Positions 1 to 10,387 of a stretch of 64,000 nt of DNA are shown piece after piece. The notes below the pieces were generated by a model. It did no database searches and had not been told where the DNA came from. It worked only from the letters and a program-made list of their open reading frames with translations. The stretch comes from Catellatospora citrea (GTDB lineage: Bacteria; Actinomycetota; Actinomycetes; Mycobacteriales; Micromonosporaceae), in contig NZ_RAPR01000001.1 of the NCBI RefSeq assembly GCF_003610235.1, forward strand, positions 1,302,001-1,366,000. Reading direction: 5' to 3'. How positions within the stretch are numbered: the first letter of the stretch is position 1; each line of letters begins with the position of its first letter. A program made the translations under genes and the position numbers.

Positions 1-465
1 CTCGTGCTCGTTCACGTGCCCGACCGCGCCCGGGCGCTGGCGACGATGGTGGCGGCGCTGCGGCCCGGCGGTTGGCTGCTGGTGGAGGATGCCGACACCG
101 AGCTGCAGCCCCTGGCCTGCCTCGACGAGGTCGGCCCGGCCCAGCGGCGCGCCAACCGGATGCGGCGCGCGGTCCGGGAGCTGATGACCCGCCGCGGCGC
201 CGATCTGCGCTTCGGCCGCACGCTGCCGCGGACGTTGCGTGCGGCGGGCCTGGTCGACGTCGGGGCGTCCGGCTGCTTCCCGGTCGGCGGGGTGGCCTGC
301 GACCGGCTGGAGACCGCGACCGTGCGTATGGTCCGCGCCGAGTTGCTGGCCGCAGGGCTGACCGACGACGTCGAGATCGGCTTGCACCTGGCCGCCGTCG
401 ATGCCGGCGAGCTCGACCTCACCCTCGCGCCGCTGATCTCGGCATGGGGACGCCGCCCGAGCTGA
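1..465 (+). CDS. SAM-dependent methyltransferase, C-terminal part (5' end outside window)
   Basis: The reading frame is open at the left edge, so the gene starts upstream of the window. The visible part begins with a post-motif-III methyltransferase pattern (LVHVPDRARALATMVAALRP followed by GGWLLVEDAD), as in class I SAM-dependent methyltransferases where a beta-strand leads to an L-R-P-G-G turn. The Gly-rich SAM-binding motif I must lie upstream and is not seen. The remaining 120 residues form the C-terminal substrate-side region, which does not show what is methylated. A GTG at position 4 is in frame, but it sits inside the conserved fold and is unlikely to be the true start. Confidence 0.75.
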   Translation, partial: LVLVHVPDRARALATMVAALRPGGWLLVEDADTELQPLACLDEVGPAQRRANRMRRAVRELMTRRGADLRFGRTLPRTLRAAGLVDVGASGCFPVGGVACDRLETATVRMVRAELLAAGLTDDVEIGLHLAAVDAGELDLTLAPLISAWGRRPS

Positions 466-547
466 CACGTCTGCCCGAGGTTCCGCAGGTGACCGGGTGG
501 CAGCCCGGCCGGCCCCACACCACCGTGCTCACCACTCCAGCCGGGGC

Positions 548-1210
548 CTAGTCGGCGAGCAGGCCGCCGAGCAGCGCGCGGATGGTGCGTTCGAACAGGT
601 CGGCGGTGGGCGAGCCGGGGGCGCTGCCCGTCAGCACCGCAGCCAGCAGCGGGTGGCGAGCCGGGTCGACGGCGCCGAAGTCGACGGCCGTGGGTGCGGC
701 GGCGCTACGGGCGAACAGCATGATCACGCCGTTGAGCACGCCGACGGCTTCCATCTTCCGCAGCGTCGTCCGGTCGAGCGCGGCCATCGCCTGCAGGCAG
801 TGCTCGAACCAGAGCAACGTGTGCGGACCCGGCACGGAGCTGGTGGGCACCGCGTCGAGCAGCCACGGCTGCGCCACGTAGAGCGAGCGGGTGGCCTCGG
901 CGATCCGGACCAGCTCGCCGAGCCAGTCCTCATCGGACCCACGGGTGTGGGCGAAGCCGGCCATGGCCGTGTCGACCATGAGGTCGAGCAGCTCGTCGCG
1001 GGAGGTGACGTAGCGGTACAGCGTGCTGGCGGTGGTGTTCAGCTCACCCGCGACGGCGCGCATGGAGACGGCTGTGAGCCCGCCCGCCGCCGCCAGCCGG
1101 ATCGCCGCCGCCGCGATGTCGGCCAGGCGGTACTCCGGCGAGGGACCGCGCGCGCCCCGTTGCGGCCTGGCCCAGATCGCCGGGCCGCGCCCCTGTTGAC
1201 CAACCGTCAC
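548..1210 (-). CDS. TetR/AcrR-family transcriptional regulator
   Basis: 220 residues starting at GTG. The N-terminal 30-75 region is a TetR helix-turn-helix (DIAAAAIRLAAAGGLTAVSM, then VAGELNTTASTLYRYVTSRDEL). The C-terminal two thirds would be the ligand-binding and dimerisation domain. It is divergent from the PfkB kinase gene, and a perfect palindrome (GCGAAC-GAC-GTTCGC) lies 16 bases upstream of its start, a plausible autoregulatory operator. The ligand cannot be told. The first 20 residues are basic and poorly conserved, so the true start could be further in. Confidence 0.85.
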   Translation of the reverse strand: MTVGQQGRGPAIWARPQRGARGPSPEYRLADIAAAAIRLAAAGGLTAVSMRAVAGELNTTASTLYRYVTSRDELLDLMVDTAMAGFAHTRGSDEDWLGELVRIAEATRSLYVAQPWLLDAVPTSSVPGPHTLLWFEHCLQAMAALDRTTLRKMEAVGVLNGVIMLFARSAAAPTAVDFGAVDPARHPLLAAVLTGSAPGSPTADLFERTIRALLGGLLAD

Positions 1211-1225
1211 CGCACCACTCTAACC

Positions 1226-1240
1226 GCGAACGACGTTCGC
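1226..1240. promoter_or_regulatory. Palindrome, candidate TetR operator
   Basis: GCGAACGACGTTCGC is a perfect inverted repeat (6-bp arms, 3-bp spacer) just upstream of the divergent TetR gene and about 140 bases before the PfkB-kinase start. Its position fits autoregulation. Binding is inferred, not shown. Confidence 0.4.
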
Positions 1241-1379
1241 AAAAGCGTCACCGCGCCACCGACGGCGGCGATACCCGCACTCGTGCTCAGGGACTGCGGG
1301 AAGATCCAGGTGCGGTTAGGGTGGGCGGGCCCGCCGCTCCGGGTGCACACGGCCACACACATCGGGGAGGCGGTCTGTC

Positions 1380-2282
1380 ATGTCCGAGTACGACGTCCTG
1401 GTGCTCGGCGGTGTCGGTGTCGACACCATCGTGCAGGTGCCGGAGCTGGCGGTGCCGCCGGGCGACTTCTTCCCGGTGCCACCGATCCGCGACTACGTCG
1501 CGCACTCCGGCAACGGCGTCGCGCTGGGCTTCCACGCGCTGGGCCTGCGCACCAAACTGGTCGACTTCCTCGGCGACGACATGCTCGGCGCGCTGGTGCT
1601 CGCCCGGTACGCCGAGCTGGGCCTGGACTTCAGCCACGTCCCCGCCCCGAACGGCACCCCGCGAGCCGTGAACCTGGTCGACAAGGCAGGCCGCCGGTTC
1701 TCGTTCTTCGACGGCCGCCACCCCCACGACCTGGTGCTGCCGCCCGACTTCTACCTGCCGTACCTGCAACGCGCCCGGCACGCCCACATCGCCGCCCCCC
1801 GGGCCGCGGGCGCGTTCGCCGACGCCCGCCGGCTCGGCGTCACCACCTCCACCGACCTGCACGCGTGGGACGGCGAACTCGACTGGGTGTGGCCGCTGGC
1901 CCGCGCCGCCGACCTGGTGTTCCTCAGCGCCGAGGCGGCGCCGGAGCGCATCGACGACATCCTGCTCGCCGTGCTCGGCAGCGGCCGGGCGCAGGTGGTC
2001 GTGGCCACCGAGGGCGCGGCCGGCTGCCGCGTCGCCACCCGGGACAGCCCCGAGGTCCGCCGGTTCCCGGCGGTCACTCCGGAGCGGCCCGTGATCGACA
2101 GCAACGGCGCGGGCGACGGCTTCAGCACCGCGTTCATGAGCCGCTGGCTGACCGGGCGATCGATCGAGGAGTGCGTGCTGGCGGGGTCGGTGTCGGGTGC
2201 GTTCGCGTGCGGCGCGGCGGGCACCCACGAGGAGCTGATCACGGCCGAGCAGCTGACCGCGGCGGTGGCACGGGCGAGCTGA
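1380..2282 (+). CDS. PfkB-family carbohydrate kinase
   Basis: 300 residues with ATG preceded by GGGGAGG. The protein is a complete ribokinase-fold sugar/nucleoside kinase. It has the N-terminal strand VLVLGGVGVDTIV, the substrate-binding G-N-G-V-A region (HSGNGVALGFHALG, residues 41-54), and near the C-terminus the PfkB signature DSNGAGDGFSTAF (about residues 240-252), where the Asp of GAGD is the catalytic base and the preceding Gly residues form the anion hole. It phosphorylates a hydroxymethyl group of a sugar or nucleoside using ATP in the cytoplasm. The exact substrate is not evident: there is no linked transporter or catabolic gene, only a divergent TetR regulator. Confidence 0.9.
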   Translation: MSEYDVLVLGGVGVDTIVQVPELAVPPGDFFPVPPIRDYVAHSGNGVALGFHALGLRTKLVDFLGDDMLGALVLARYAELGLDFSHVPAPNGTPRAVNLVDKAGRRFSFFDGRHPHDLVLPPDFYLPYLQRARHAHIAAPRAAGAFADARRLGVTTSTDLHAWDGELDWVWPLARAADLVFLSAEAAPERIDDILLAVLGSGRAQVVVATEGAAGCRVATRDSPEVRRFPAVTPERPVIDSNGAGDGFSTAFMSRWLTGRSIEECVLAGSVSGAFACGAAGTHEELITAEQLTAAVARAS

Positions 2283-2306
2283 CCCACGCCACAGCCTCAG
2301 CCGGCC

Positions 2307-2324
2307 CTGCCGCACCGGCGGCAG
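2307..2324. terminator. Hairpin between convergent genes
   Basis: CTGCCGC/GCGGCAG stem (7 bp, 4-base loop), inside a longer imperfect GACCCAC...GTGGGGTC pairing (2281-2331). It lies between the convergent PfkB kinase and SDR genes, so it could end both transcripts. No U-tract, as usual in high-GC actinomycetes. Confidence 0.45.
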
Positions 2325-2361
2325 TGGGGTCACGCCGGACCGGCGCGGCCCCACCGGCCGG

Positions 2362-4951
<2,590 letters not shown>

Positions 4952-4989
4952 GCCCCCGGAGAGGTGTGCCACTTCCGAATGAACACCGT

Positions 4990-5020
4990 TTGCCCGATAT
5001 CGACTTTATGGGGTTATACA
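4990..5020 (+). promoter_or_regulatory. Candidate promoter for a near-leaderless EF-hand mRNA
   Basis: TTGCCC (4990-4995) and TATACA (5015-5020) are separated by 19 bases in a short AT-rich patch, unusual for this genome. A transcript starting about 7 bases after the -10 box would have a leader of about 9 bases before the ATG at 5036. No Shine-Dalgarno sequence is present there. Confidence 0.35.
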
Positions 5021-5035
5021 ACATAGATTTCCGGC

Positions 5036-5581
5036 ATGGCTACTGAGATGCAGCTCCGCAAATTGGACAAGGCCTTCGGCCACCTCGACAACGACCGCAG
5101 CGGCTTCGTCGAGCAGCAGGATCTCAACAACCTCGGCCTGCGCCTGCTGGCGGAGTTCGGCACCGCGCACGACGCCCCGAAGGCGCAGCGGATCGCCGAG
5201 GACTTCTCCACGTTCTGGCAGGAGCTGGCCAAAGCGCTCGACGTCGACCACGACCAGCGGCTCAGCCCGCAGGAGTGGCGGCAGGGCATGACCGAGGCGT
5301 TCGTGCACGGCGACGCCTTCGACCGCAGCTTCCGCCCCGGCGCGCTGGCGGTGCTGCACCTGGCCGACACCGACGACGACGGACGGGTCAGCCGGGACGA
5401 GTTCGCCACCATGCAGCGCGCCTTCGGCACGCCGGTCGGCGAGATCAACCTCGCCTTCGACAAGCTCGACGCCGATGAGGACGGCTACCTCACCATCGAG
5501 GAGCTCATGCTCGGCGTACGCCAGTTCTACATCGGAGCCGACGAGACCGCCCCCGGCAACTGGTTCTTCGGCCGGGTCTGA
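5036..5581 (+). CDS. EF-hand calcium-binding protein (calerythrin-like)
   Basis: 181 residues. Four EF-hand loops are visible: residues 18-29 (DNDRSGFVEQQD), 69-80 (DVDHDQRLSPQE), 111-122 (DTDDDGRVSRDE) and 145-156 (DADEDGYLTIEE). Loops 1, 3 and 4 have the canonical 1-3-5-12 acidic ligands and the central Gly. Loop 2 has Gln-Arg where the invariant Gly is normally found, so it may bind poorly. There is no signal peptide or membrane segment, so it is a cytosolic Ca2+ sensor or buffer. Size and spacing match calerythrin of Saccharopolyspora and other actinomycete sarcoplasmic-type calcium-binding proteins. The start lacks a ribosome binding site. Confidence 0.93.
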   Translation: MATEMQLRKLDKAFGHLDNDRSGFVEQQDLNNLGLRLLAEFGTAHDAPKAQRIAEDFSTFWQELAKALDVDHDQRLSPQEWRQGMTEAFVHGDAFDRSFRPGALAVLHLADTDDDGRVSRDEFATMQRAFGTPVGEINLAFDKLDADEDGYLTIEELMLGVRQFYIGADETAPGNWFFGRV

Positions 5582-5592
5582 CCGGGATCGAC

Positions 5593-5636
5593 CGTCGGGG
5601 CCCGCCGCGGCTCGTTCGCCTCGGCAGGCCCCGACG
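5593..5636. terminator. Bidirectional hairpin terminator
   Basis: Perfect 10-bp outer stem (CGTCGGGGCC / GGCCCCGACG) with an inner GCCG/CGGC pairing. It lies exactly between the convergent EF-hand and zinc-ribbon genes. Confidence 0.6.
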
Positions 5637-5651
5637 TCGGCCGGCGCATGA

Positions 5652-6098
5652 TCAGACCTGGTCGAGCAGCAGGCCGCTCGGGCCGTAGCCGATCTTCCAG
5701 TCCTCGTAGACGCCGATCTCCTGGCAGGACTCGCAGCGCAGCGCGACGTACACCCAGCGGACGTCGTCGGACTCGCCGTCCTCGTACAGCGAGAAGCCCG
5801 CCGCCGCGGCGAACTCCTCGTGCCCGCAGGTGCAGGCGCAGACCTCGATCTCCTCGTCGTCGTCCCAGAACTCGGCGCTGTCGGCGATGAAGCCGTGCGT
5901 CCCGCAGGACACGCAGGTGCGGCGCACCGAGCCCTCGTCCTCGGCCATGACGGCGACCTCGAACGACCGGCCGCCGCACTGCCGGCACACGCACCCGCGC
6001 ACCTCGTGCACCGGATGGGCGTCCTCCTCCGGCAGCAGCAGGAACTCCTTCAGCTCCTCGAACGCGGCCTCGTGCGCCGTCGCGGCAGATCCGGTCAT
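5652..6098 (-). CDS. Cys-rich zinc-ribbon protein of unknown function
   Basis: 148 residues with a strong ribosome site (GGGAGG) before ATG. The first 30 residues are helical and acidic. Then come four Cys pairs: GCVCRQCGG, RTCVSCGTHG, VCACTCGHEE and LRCESCQEIG. These look like two successive zinc ribbons, each with a pair of CxxC knuckles. The segments between them are acidic (FWDDDEEIEV, EDGESDDVRW). I do not recognise a named family. It is convergent with the EF-hand gene and divergent from the nucleotidyltransferase fusion. Confidence 0.75.
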   Translation of the reverse strand: MTGSAATAHEAAFEELKEFLLLPEEDAHPVHEVRGCVCRQCGGRSFEVAVMAEDEGSVRRTCVSCGTHGFIADSAEFWDDDEEIEVCACTCGHEEFAAAAGFSLYEDGESDDVRWVYVALRCESCQEIGVYEDWKIGYGPSGLLLDQV

Positions 6099-6271
6099 GT
6101 TGCCTCCCTGAGCCGTGACGCGTCAGCCGCGCCCACCGCGTGGATCATGCCGGTGCCCTCCGACGGAACACCGAGCGGGTTCCGTGCACGACGTTCCGGC
6201 GACGCACGGACACGGCGGACAGCCCGAAAATCGGCCGTGGCGCCAAGATCTCCGCTTGTATCGTGTGCGCC

Positions 6272-7861
6272 ATGTCCGAGCAGGCCTCCCCTGAGATCAC
6301 CGGCGACTTCGAGATCCACCTGACCGTGCACGACCACGCGACGAACCGCCTGGCCGAGTTCGCCGACCGGCACGGGCTCAAGTACGTGCACGTGGTGCTG
6401 GACCGCGGGATCACCCGCTCCCAGCCCATGCTGACGCTGGCCGGGTCCGGTTCCCTGGCCGACCAGCATGCGCTCGCCGGGCACTGGGTCGGGCAACTGA
6501 GCGCTGTCGGGCTGCGCCCGGCGCGGACGAAGATCGAGGCCGCGCCGTGGTGCGCCGGTGTACCCGGCACGGACGCCGAAGCCGAGGCCGAGCCGGCGGA
6601 GCGCTATTTCGAGCACCACATCAAGCTGCTGCTGCCCGCCCAGGACGTGGCGTCCCTCCTGGCCGTCGCCGCCGTGGGCGAGCAGCACGACGCCCGGCTG
6701 TCGCGCAACGCGCGCCGGATCCGCGACGACGGCCGGCAGGAGCGCTTCCTGACCCAGCGCTGCCACCGGGTCGGCCGCGAGTCCGCGCGGTACCGGCTCG
6801 ACCGGCTCGTCACGGCGCTGCGCGACGCCGGGTGGGAGATCGCCTCGGTCGAGCAGGAGTACGTCGTGTACGACGACCGCCTGTCCCTCGATGCGGACTG
6901 GCTGGTGGAGCACCCGGTTCCGGAGCACCGGCGGCGCTGGGAGGAACAGCGGCGGGCCGCCCCGGCCGGCGCGGCGGGATACCCCGCCACCTACCGCCCG
7001 CTGCCCGACACCCCCGGCATGTCCCAGCGTGCGGCGTTCGACCCCGCGCTCAAGCACCATTCGAACGCCTACCGGGCGGGCGAGCCGGAGTTCACGGAGC
7101 GCGGCGCGTGGCGGCAGTGGACGCGGGCCCGGCGGACCGCGATGGCGCACCTGCTCAACGCCGTGCTGCGTACGCCGTGGGCCGGGCAGCTCGTGCTGCG
7201 CGGCAGCGTGACCATGTCCGCCTGGTTCGGCGGCGACGCACGCGAGCCCGGCGACGTGGACTTCGTGGTCGAACCTTTCGCCATGGGCAGCAGGAGCGCG
7301 GAGGCCGCCGCGATGCTCGACGGCATCGTGGCCGAACTGCGTGCCCGGCCCGGCGCGGGGCTGGACCCGGACCAGGTCGAGGTCGAGGAGATCTGGACCT
7401 ACGAGCGGGCGGACGGTCGACGACTGGTCATCCCGTTCACGGCGCCGGGCGTGCCGGACGGTTCCGTGCAGGTCGACTTCGTGTTCAACGAATACCTGCC
7501 GATCGCACCGGTCGCGGTGCTGCTGGACGGCGTCGACGTCGCGATGCGGGCCGCGTCGCCCGCGCTGTCGCTGGCCTGGAAGCTGATGTGGCTGGCCACC
7601 GACCGGTATCCGCAGGGCAAGGACCTCTACGACGCGGTCCTGCTCGCCGAGCACACCCCGGTGGACCTGTCGCTGGTCCGCGACCTCATGCGGCCCGAGC
7701 TGCGCGAGGAGGCGGACGCCTTCACCGCGCAGTCCGTGCTGGAGTGGGACGTGGACTGGGCGAACTTCACCGACGAGTACCCGTCCGTCACGGGCGACGG
7801 CGAGGTCTGGAAACGACGGCTGGCCCTGGCCCTGCACCGCAACTGGTTCCCCGGCGCGTGA
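6272..7861 (+). CDS. AbiEii-type nucleotidyltransferase with an N-terminal EIHLTV module
   Basis: 529 residues from the ATG (MSEQASPE); an upstream extension of the frame is not needed. Residues 12-215 form a module I cannot name, with FEIHLTV, HVVLDRG-x3-SQPMLT, RTKIEAAPW, YFEHHIKLLL and a second half ending EQEYVVYDD. Residues 295-500 show the AbiEii/AbiGii (DUF1814) nucleotidyltransferase pattern: LRGSVTM (G311-S312), GDVDF with metal-binding D328 and D330, a third acidic residue in VDFVFNE (D402), and the helical SLAWKLMWL...KDLYDAVLLAE. AbiEii relatives are toxins that modify tRNA or other targets. No AbiEi-like antitoxin is adjacent. No SD; a TATCGT box just upstream suggests a leaderless transcript. 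Confidence 0.8.
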   Translation: MSEQASPEITGDFEIHLTVHDHATNRLAEFADRHGLKYVHVVLDRGITRSQPMLTLAGSGSLADQHALAGHWVGQLSAVGLRPARTKIEAAPWCAGVPGTDAEAEAEPAERYFEHHIKLLLPAQDVASLLAVAAVGEQHDARLSRNARRIRDDGRQERFLTQRCHRVGRESARYRLDRLVTALRDAGWEIASVEQEYVVYDDRLSLDADWLVEHPVPEHRRRWEEQRRAAPAGAAGYPATYRPLPDTPGMSQRAAFDPALKHHSNAYRAGEPEFTERGAWRQWTRARRTAMAHLLNAVLRTPWAGQLVLRGSVTMSAWFGGDAREPGDVDFVVEPFAMGSRSAEAAAMLDGIVAELRARPGAGLDPDQVEVEEIWTYERADGRRLVIPFTAPGVPDGSVQVDFVFNEYLPIAPVAVLLDGVDVAMRAASPALSLAWKLMWLATDRYPQGKDLYDAVLLAEHTPVDLSLVRDLMRPELREEADAFTAQSVLEWDVDWANFTDEYPSVTGDGEVWKRRLALALHRNWFPGA

Positions 7862-7929
7862 CCGCGCGGCGCGGCAGAAGCCGTGGCGGCAGCAGCACGG
7901 CCGAGGTCCAGCGGAGAGGTCCACTTCGG

Positions 7930-8091
7930 TCAGCGCCGGCCCAGGTCGCGGGCATGCGGCCAGGCCATGCGCAGTTTCGCGGGGCGGCCGTTCAGCCGTC
8001 CGGGCACACCACCCGGTTCGCCGGCGTGCGCCCGCTCGACCGGGGTGCCGCCGTGCGCGACGTAGAACGCCTGCGGGGCGATGCCGACCAC
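7930..8091 (-). CDS. Possible small protein in an otherwise empty 360-base gap
   Basis: A 53-residue frame from GTG (VVGIAPQAFYVAHGGTPVER...) to TGA fills part of the gap between the nucleotidyltransferase and the DUF952 gene. Third codon positions are nearly all G or C, as in neighbouring genes, and a purine-rich GGGGGA precedes the start. The sequence reads like protein (AFYVAHGG, LRMAWPHARDLGRR), but I recognise no family. It could also be the C-terminal remnant of a decayed gene. I saw nothing else in 7862-8221. Confidence 0.35.
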   Translation of the reverse strand: MVGIAPQAFYVAHGGTPVERAHAGEPGGVPGRLNGRPAKLRMAWPHARDLGRR

Positions 8092-8221
8092 TCCCCCGCC
8101 GCAGGCCGCCGTTCATGCTACGGCGGCGCGGACCAGGGCGGCGGGTCCCGGAGCGGCAACCTGATTCGTCTCAGGGGATGGACGAGCGGCGTGTAGGTCG
8201 CTCGTCTGGCATGGTGGTGCG

Positions 8222-8554
8222 GTGCTGATCTACAAGATCCTGCTGCCGTCGGAGTGGGCCGCGTTCGAGGACGCCGGGCGGTTCGACGGCTCGCCGTTCG
8301 ACCACGAGTCCGGGTTCATCCACCTGTCGTCCCGCGAGCAGGTCGCCGCCACCGCGCTGCGGGTGTTCGGCGGCGAGCCGGAACTGGTCGTCGTCGCCGT
8401 CGACACCGAGGTGGTCGCCGAGTCGCTGCGCTGGGAGGAGTCGCGCGACCGGGGCGTGTTCCCGCACGTGTACGGGCCGCTGCCGCGCAGCGCCGTGGTC
8501 GCGGTGCACCGCGTCGCCGGGGCGGCCGCGGTGGACGACGCCCTGCCGCGCTAG
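8222..8554 (+). CDS. DUF952 family protein
   Basis: 110 residues from GTG. The whole sequence follows the DUF952 pattern: IYKILLPSEWAAFEDAGRF at the start, then SPFDHESGFIHLSSREQV with the conserved D-x-x-x-G-F-I-H-L-S motif, and FPHVYGPLPRSAVVAV near the end. The function of the family is unknown; structural work on relatives suggests an ADP-ribosyltransferase-like fold, so the conserved HLS may mark a binding pocket. The gene is convergent, almost abutting, with the YjbR-like gene. Confidence 0.85.
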   Translation: MLIYKILLPSEWAAFEDAGRFDGSPFDHESGFIHLSSREQVAATALRVFGGEPELVVVAVDTEVVAESLRWEESRDRGVFPHVYGPLPRSAVVAVHRVAGAAAVDDALPR

Positions 8555-8558
8555 CCGG

Positions 8559-8951
8559 CTACGGGTTCCGGCCGGTCCCGGAGTCGGCCTCGTCGAGCAG
8601 CCGGGCCAGCTCCTCCGGGGCACGCATGCGCCAGGCGTCCGTCACGAGTTCGGTGAGCCGGGCGACGTCCACCCGGGGCAGTCGCAGCATCACCAGCGGG
8701 AACCCGTCGTAGCCGGGCGTGGTGAAGAACAGGTCGGGCTCACCGAGCAGCAGGGCCTGCTTCTCCGCCTCGTCGCCGACGTACAGCACGGCCACGTCGG
8801 TGCGGATGACCCTCGGCTTTCCGGGCAGGCGCTCGGGGTAGGACCAGACGAAACCCTTGTTGGCGACCCGGAAGTCGAAGCCCTCGCTGTCGATCTCGGT
8901 CACCTCGGGCAGGCCGAGCGCCAGACGGCGTACGTCGTCCGCGTCAGCCAC
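8559..8951 (-). CDS. MmcQ/YjbR-family DNA-binding-like protein
   Basis: 130 residues from GTG (VADADDVRRLALGLPEVTEID), with GGAGGG upstream. The open frame continues much further 5', but that part is antisense to the MFS gene. The protein has the CyaY-like MmcQ/YjbR pattern: ALGLPEVTE near the N-terminus, DFRVANKGFVWSYPE, a central LYVGDEAEKQALL, and FFTTPGYDGFPLVMLRLPRV. Members are small cytosolic proteins of uncertain role, sometimes called DNA-binding. A C-terminal RMRAPEELARLLDE helix completes the fold. Confidence 0.85.
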   Translation of the reverse strand: MADADDVRRLALGLPEVTEIDSEGFDFRVANKGFVWSYPERLPGKPRVIRTDVAVLYVGDEAEKQALLLGEPDLFFTTPGYDGFPLVMLRLPRVDVARLTELVTDAWRMRAPEELARLLDEADSGTGRNP

Positions 8952-8992
8952 TCCTCTGCCCTCCCGTCCGCATACGCACAGGCTAACCGGGC

Positions 8993-10321
8993 TCAGCGCA
9001 GCGTGCGGTCCAGGGTGTAGCGGCGCTGCAGCAGCATCGCGACGACCATCAGCACCGCCGGGACGACGCCGAAGCCGAGCCGGATCATCGTGTGCGCGGC
9101 CTCGGACTGCACGACCTCGGTGCCCGCGCTGCTGGCGGCGAAGCCGCCGATGGCCAGGCAGGCCGCGTACACGTAGGGGCCGAGCGCGCCGCCGGTGGCC
9201 TCGGCCGCGGTCCACACACCGGTGTAGGTGCCCGCGCGGGTGGTGCCGTCGGCGCCGCTCGCCCGGATCACGTCCGGCATCATCGAGAACGGCAGCAGCT
9301 GCATCGCGGCGAACGCGATGCCCAGCACCGCGACGGCGGCGATCAGCACGGGCAGGCCCGCGGCGCTGCCGAAGGCGAGCACGATCGAGCCTGCGACGAA
9401 CGCGCCCTGGGCGATGAGCAGGCCGGGCTGCTTGCCGATACGGCGGGCGACGACGACCCAGACCGGGGTGGCGATCAGTGCGGGTGCGACGAACGCGGCG
9501 ACCAGCACGGTGGTCAGGCCGGGGCGGCCGAGTTCGTACTCGGCGAAGTAGGGCACGGCGGCCAGCACCAGGTGGCTGGTGGTGGACATGGCCAGGTAGG
9601 AGCCGACCAGCCAGCGGAACTGCGGGTCGCGCAGGGCGACCAGCAGGGTACGCAGGCCCGCCTTGCCGTGTGCGGCGGTCGCCGGGCTCGGCGCGTGCGC
9701 GGTCAGCCGCCGCACACCGCCGATCCCGATCACCATGGTGACCAGCATCGACGCGCCGAGCACCAGACCCATGAGGGCGTATCCGGACCGGGTCGGGTCC
9801 TCCTTGCCCGCGAGCATCGGCGCGAGCACCCCGCTGAGCAGGATGCCGACGGTCAGCACGACCATCCGGAAGCCCATCAGGCGGGTGCGCTCGTGGTAGC
9901 CGATGGACAGGTCGGCGGGCGTGGACAGGTAGGGCACCTGGTACGCCGCGAACAGCAGATTGCCCGCGATGAACGCGACGGCGACCCAGGCGGCGGCGGA
10001 GTTGCCGATCAGGCCGCCGGGCACCAGGAACAGGGCGGCGAACGCCAGCGGCAGACCGCAGCCGAGCATCATCAGGTGGTGGCGGTGACCGCGGCGGGCG
10101 AGGTCGGCGTCGGACAGGTGGCCGACCCACGGGTGCAGCAGCACATCGGCGATCTTGGGCAGCAGCAGCACGAACCCGGCGATCAGGGGCGCGACGGCCA
10201 GCACGTCGGTGAGGAAGTAGAGCAGCAGCAGGCCCGGTACGGTGACCCAGGTGCCCATGCCCAGTGACCCGCCGGCGAAGGCCAGCATGCCGCCGCGGGG
10301 AAGCCGCGCCGCCTCGTCCAT
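8993..10321 (-). CDS. MFS transporter (GPH/MelB-like)
   Basis: 442 residues from ATG with GGAGAAGG upstream. About twelve hydrophobic segments are visible, with the GPH-type loop HPWVGHLSDADLARRGHRHH after TM2 (the D-x4-R-G-R/H-R motif of sodium/sugar symporters and relatives) and YQVPYLSTPADLSIGYHERTR in TM4-5. It sits in the inner membrane. Substrate unknown; relatives carry glycosides, steroids or drugs. Divergent from the TetR gene, with TCCAAC-GTTT-GCTGGA between them, and the same operator precedes the monooxygenase operon, so import or export of that enzyme's substrate is a reasonable guess. Confidence 0.88.
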   Translation of the reverse strand: MDEAARLPRGGMLAFAGGSLGMGTWVTVPGLLLLYFLTDVLAVAPLIAGFVLLLPKIADVLLHPWVGHLSDADLARRGHRHHLMMLGCGLPLAFAALFLVPGGLIGNSAAAWVAVAFIAGNLLFAAYQVPYLSTPADLSIGYHERTRLMGFRMVVLTVGILLSGVLAPMLAGKEDPTRSGYALMGLVLGASMLVTMVIGIGGVRRLTAHAPSPATAAHGKAGLRTLLVALRDPQFRWLVGSYLAMSTTSHLVLAAVPYFAEYELGRPGLTTVLVAAFVAPALIATPVWVVVARRIGKQPGLLIAQGAFVAGSIVLAFGSAAGLPVLIAAVAVLGIAFAAMQLLPFSMMPDVIRASGADGTTRAGTYTGVWTAAEATGGALGPYVYAACLAIGGFAASSAGTEVVQSEAAHTMIRLGFGVVPAVLMVVAMLLQRRYTLDRTLR

Positions 10322-10350
10322 ACCTTCTCCTCGCCCATCCGCGGGTGTAA

Positions 10351-10366
10351 TCCAACGTTTGCTGGA
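10351..10366. promoter_or_regulatory. TetR operator copy 1 (TCCAAC-N4-GCTGGA)
   Basis: TCCAACGTTTGCTGGA is an inverted repeat with one mismatch between arms, in the divergent region of the MFS and TetR genes. It overlaps the region where the TetR -10 box would be (GATAGT at 10365). A perfect version occurs at 11173-11188. Confidence 0.7.
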
Positions 10367-10387
10367 TAGTAGGGCACGATGGAGCGC

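Noticed and set aside
6272..8554. A complete AbiE phage-defence operon
   Set aside because: There is no AbiEi-type winged-helix antitoxin next to the nucleotidyltransferase, and the fused N-terminal domain is not of that type.
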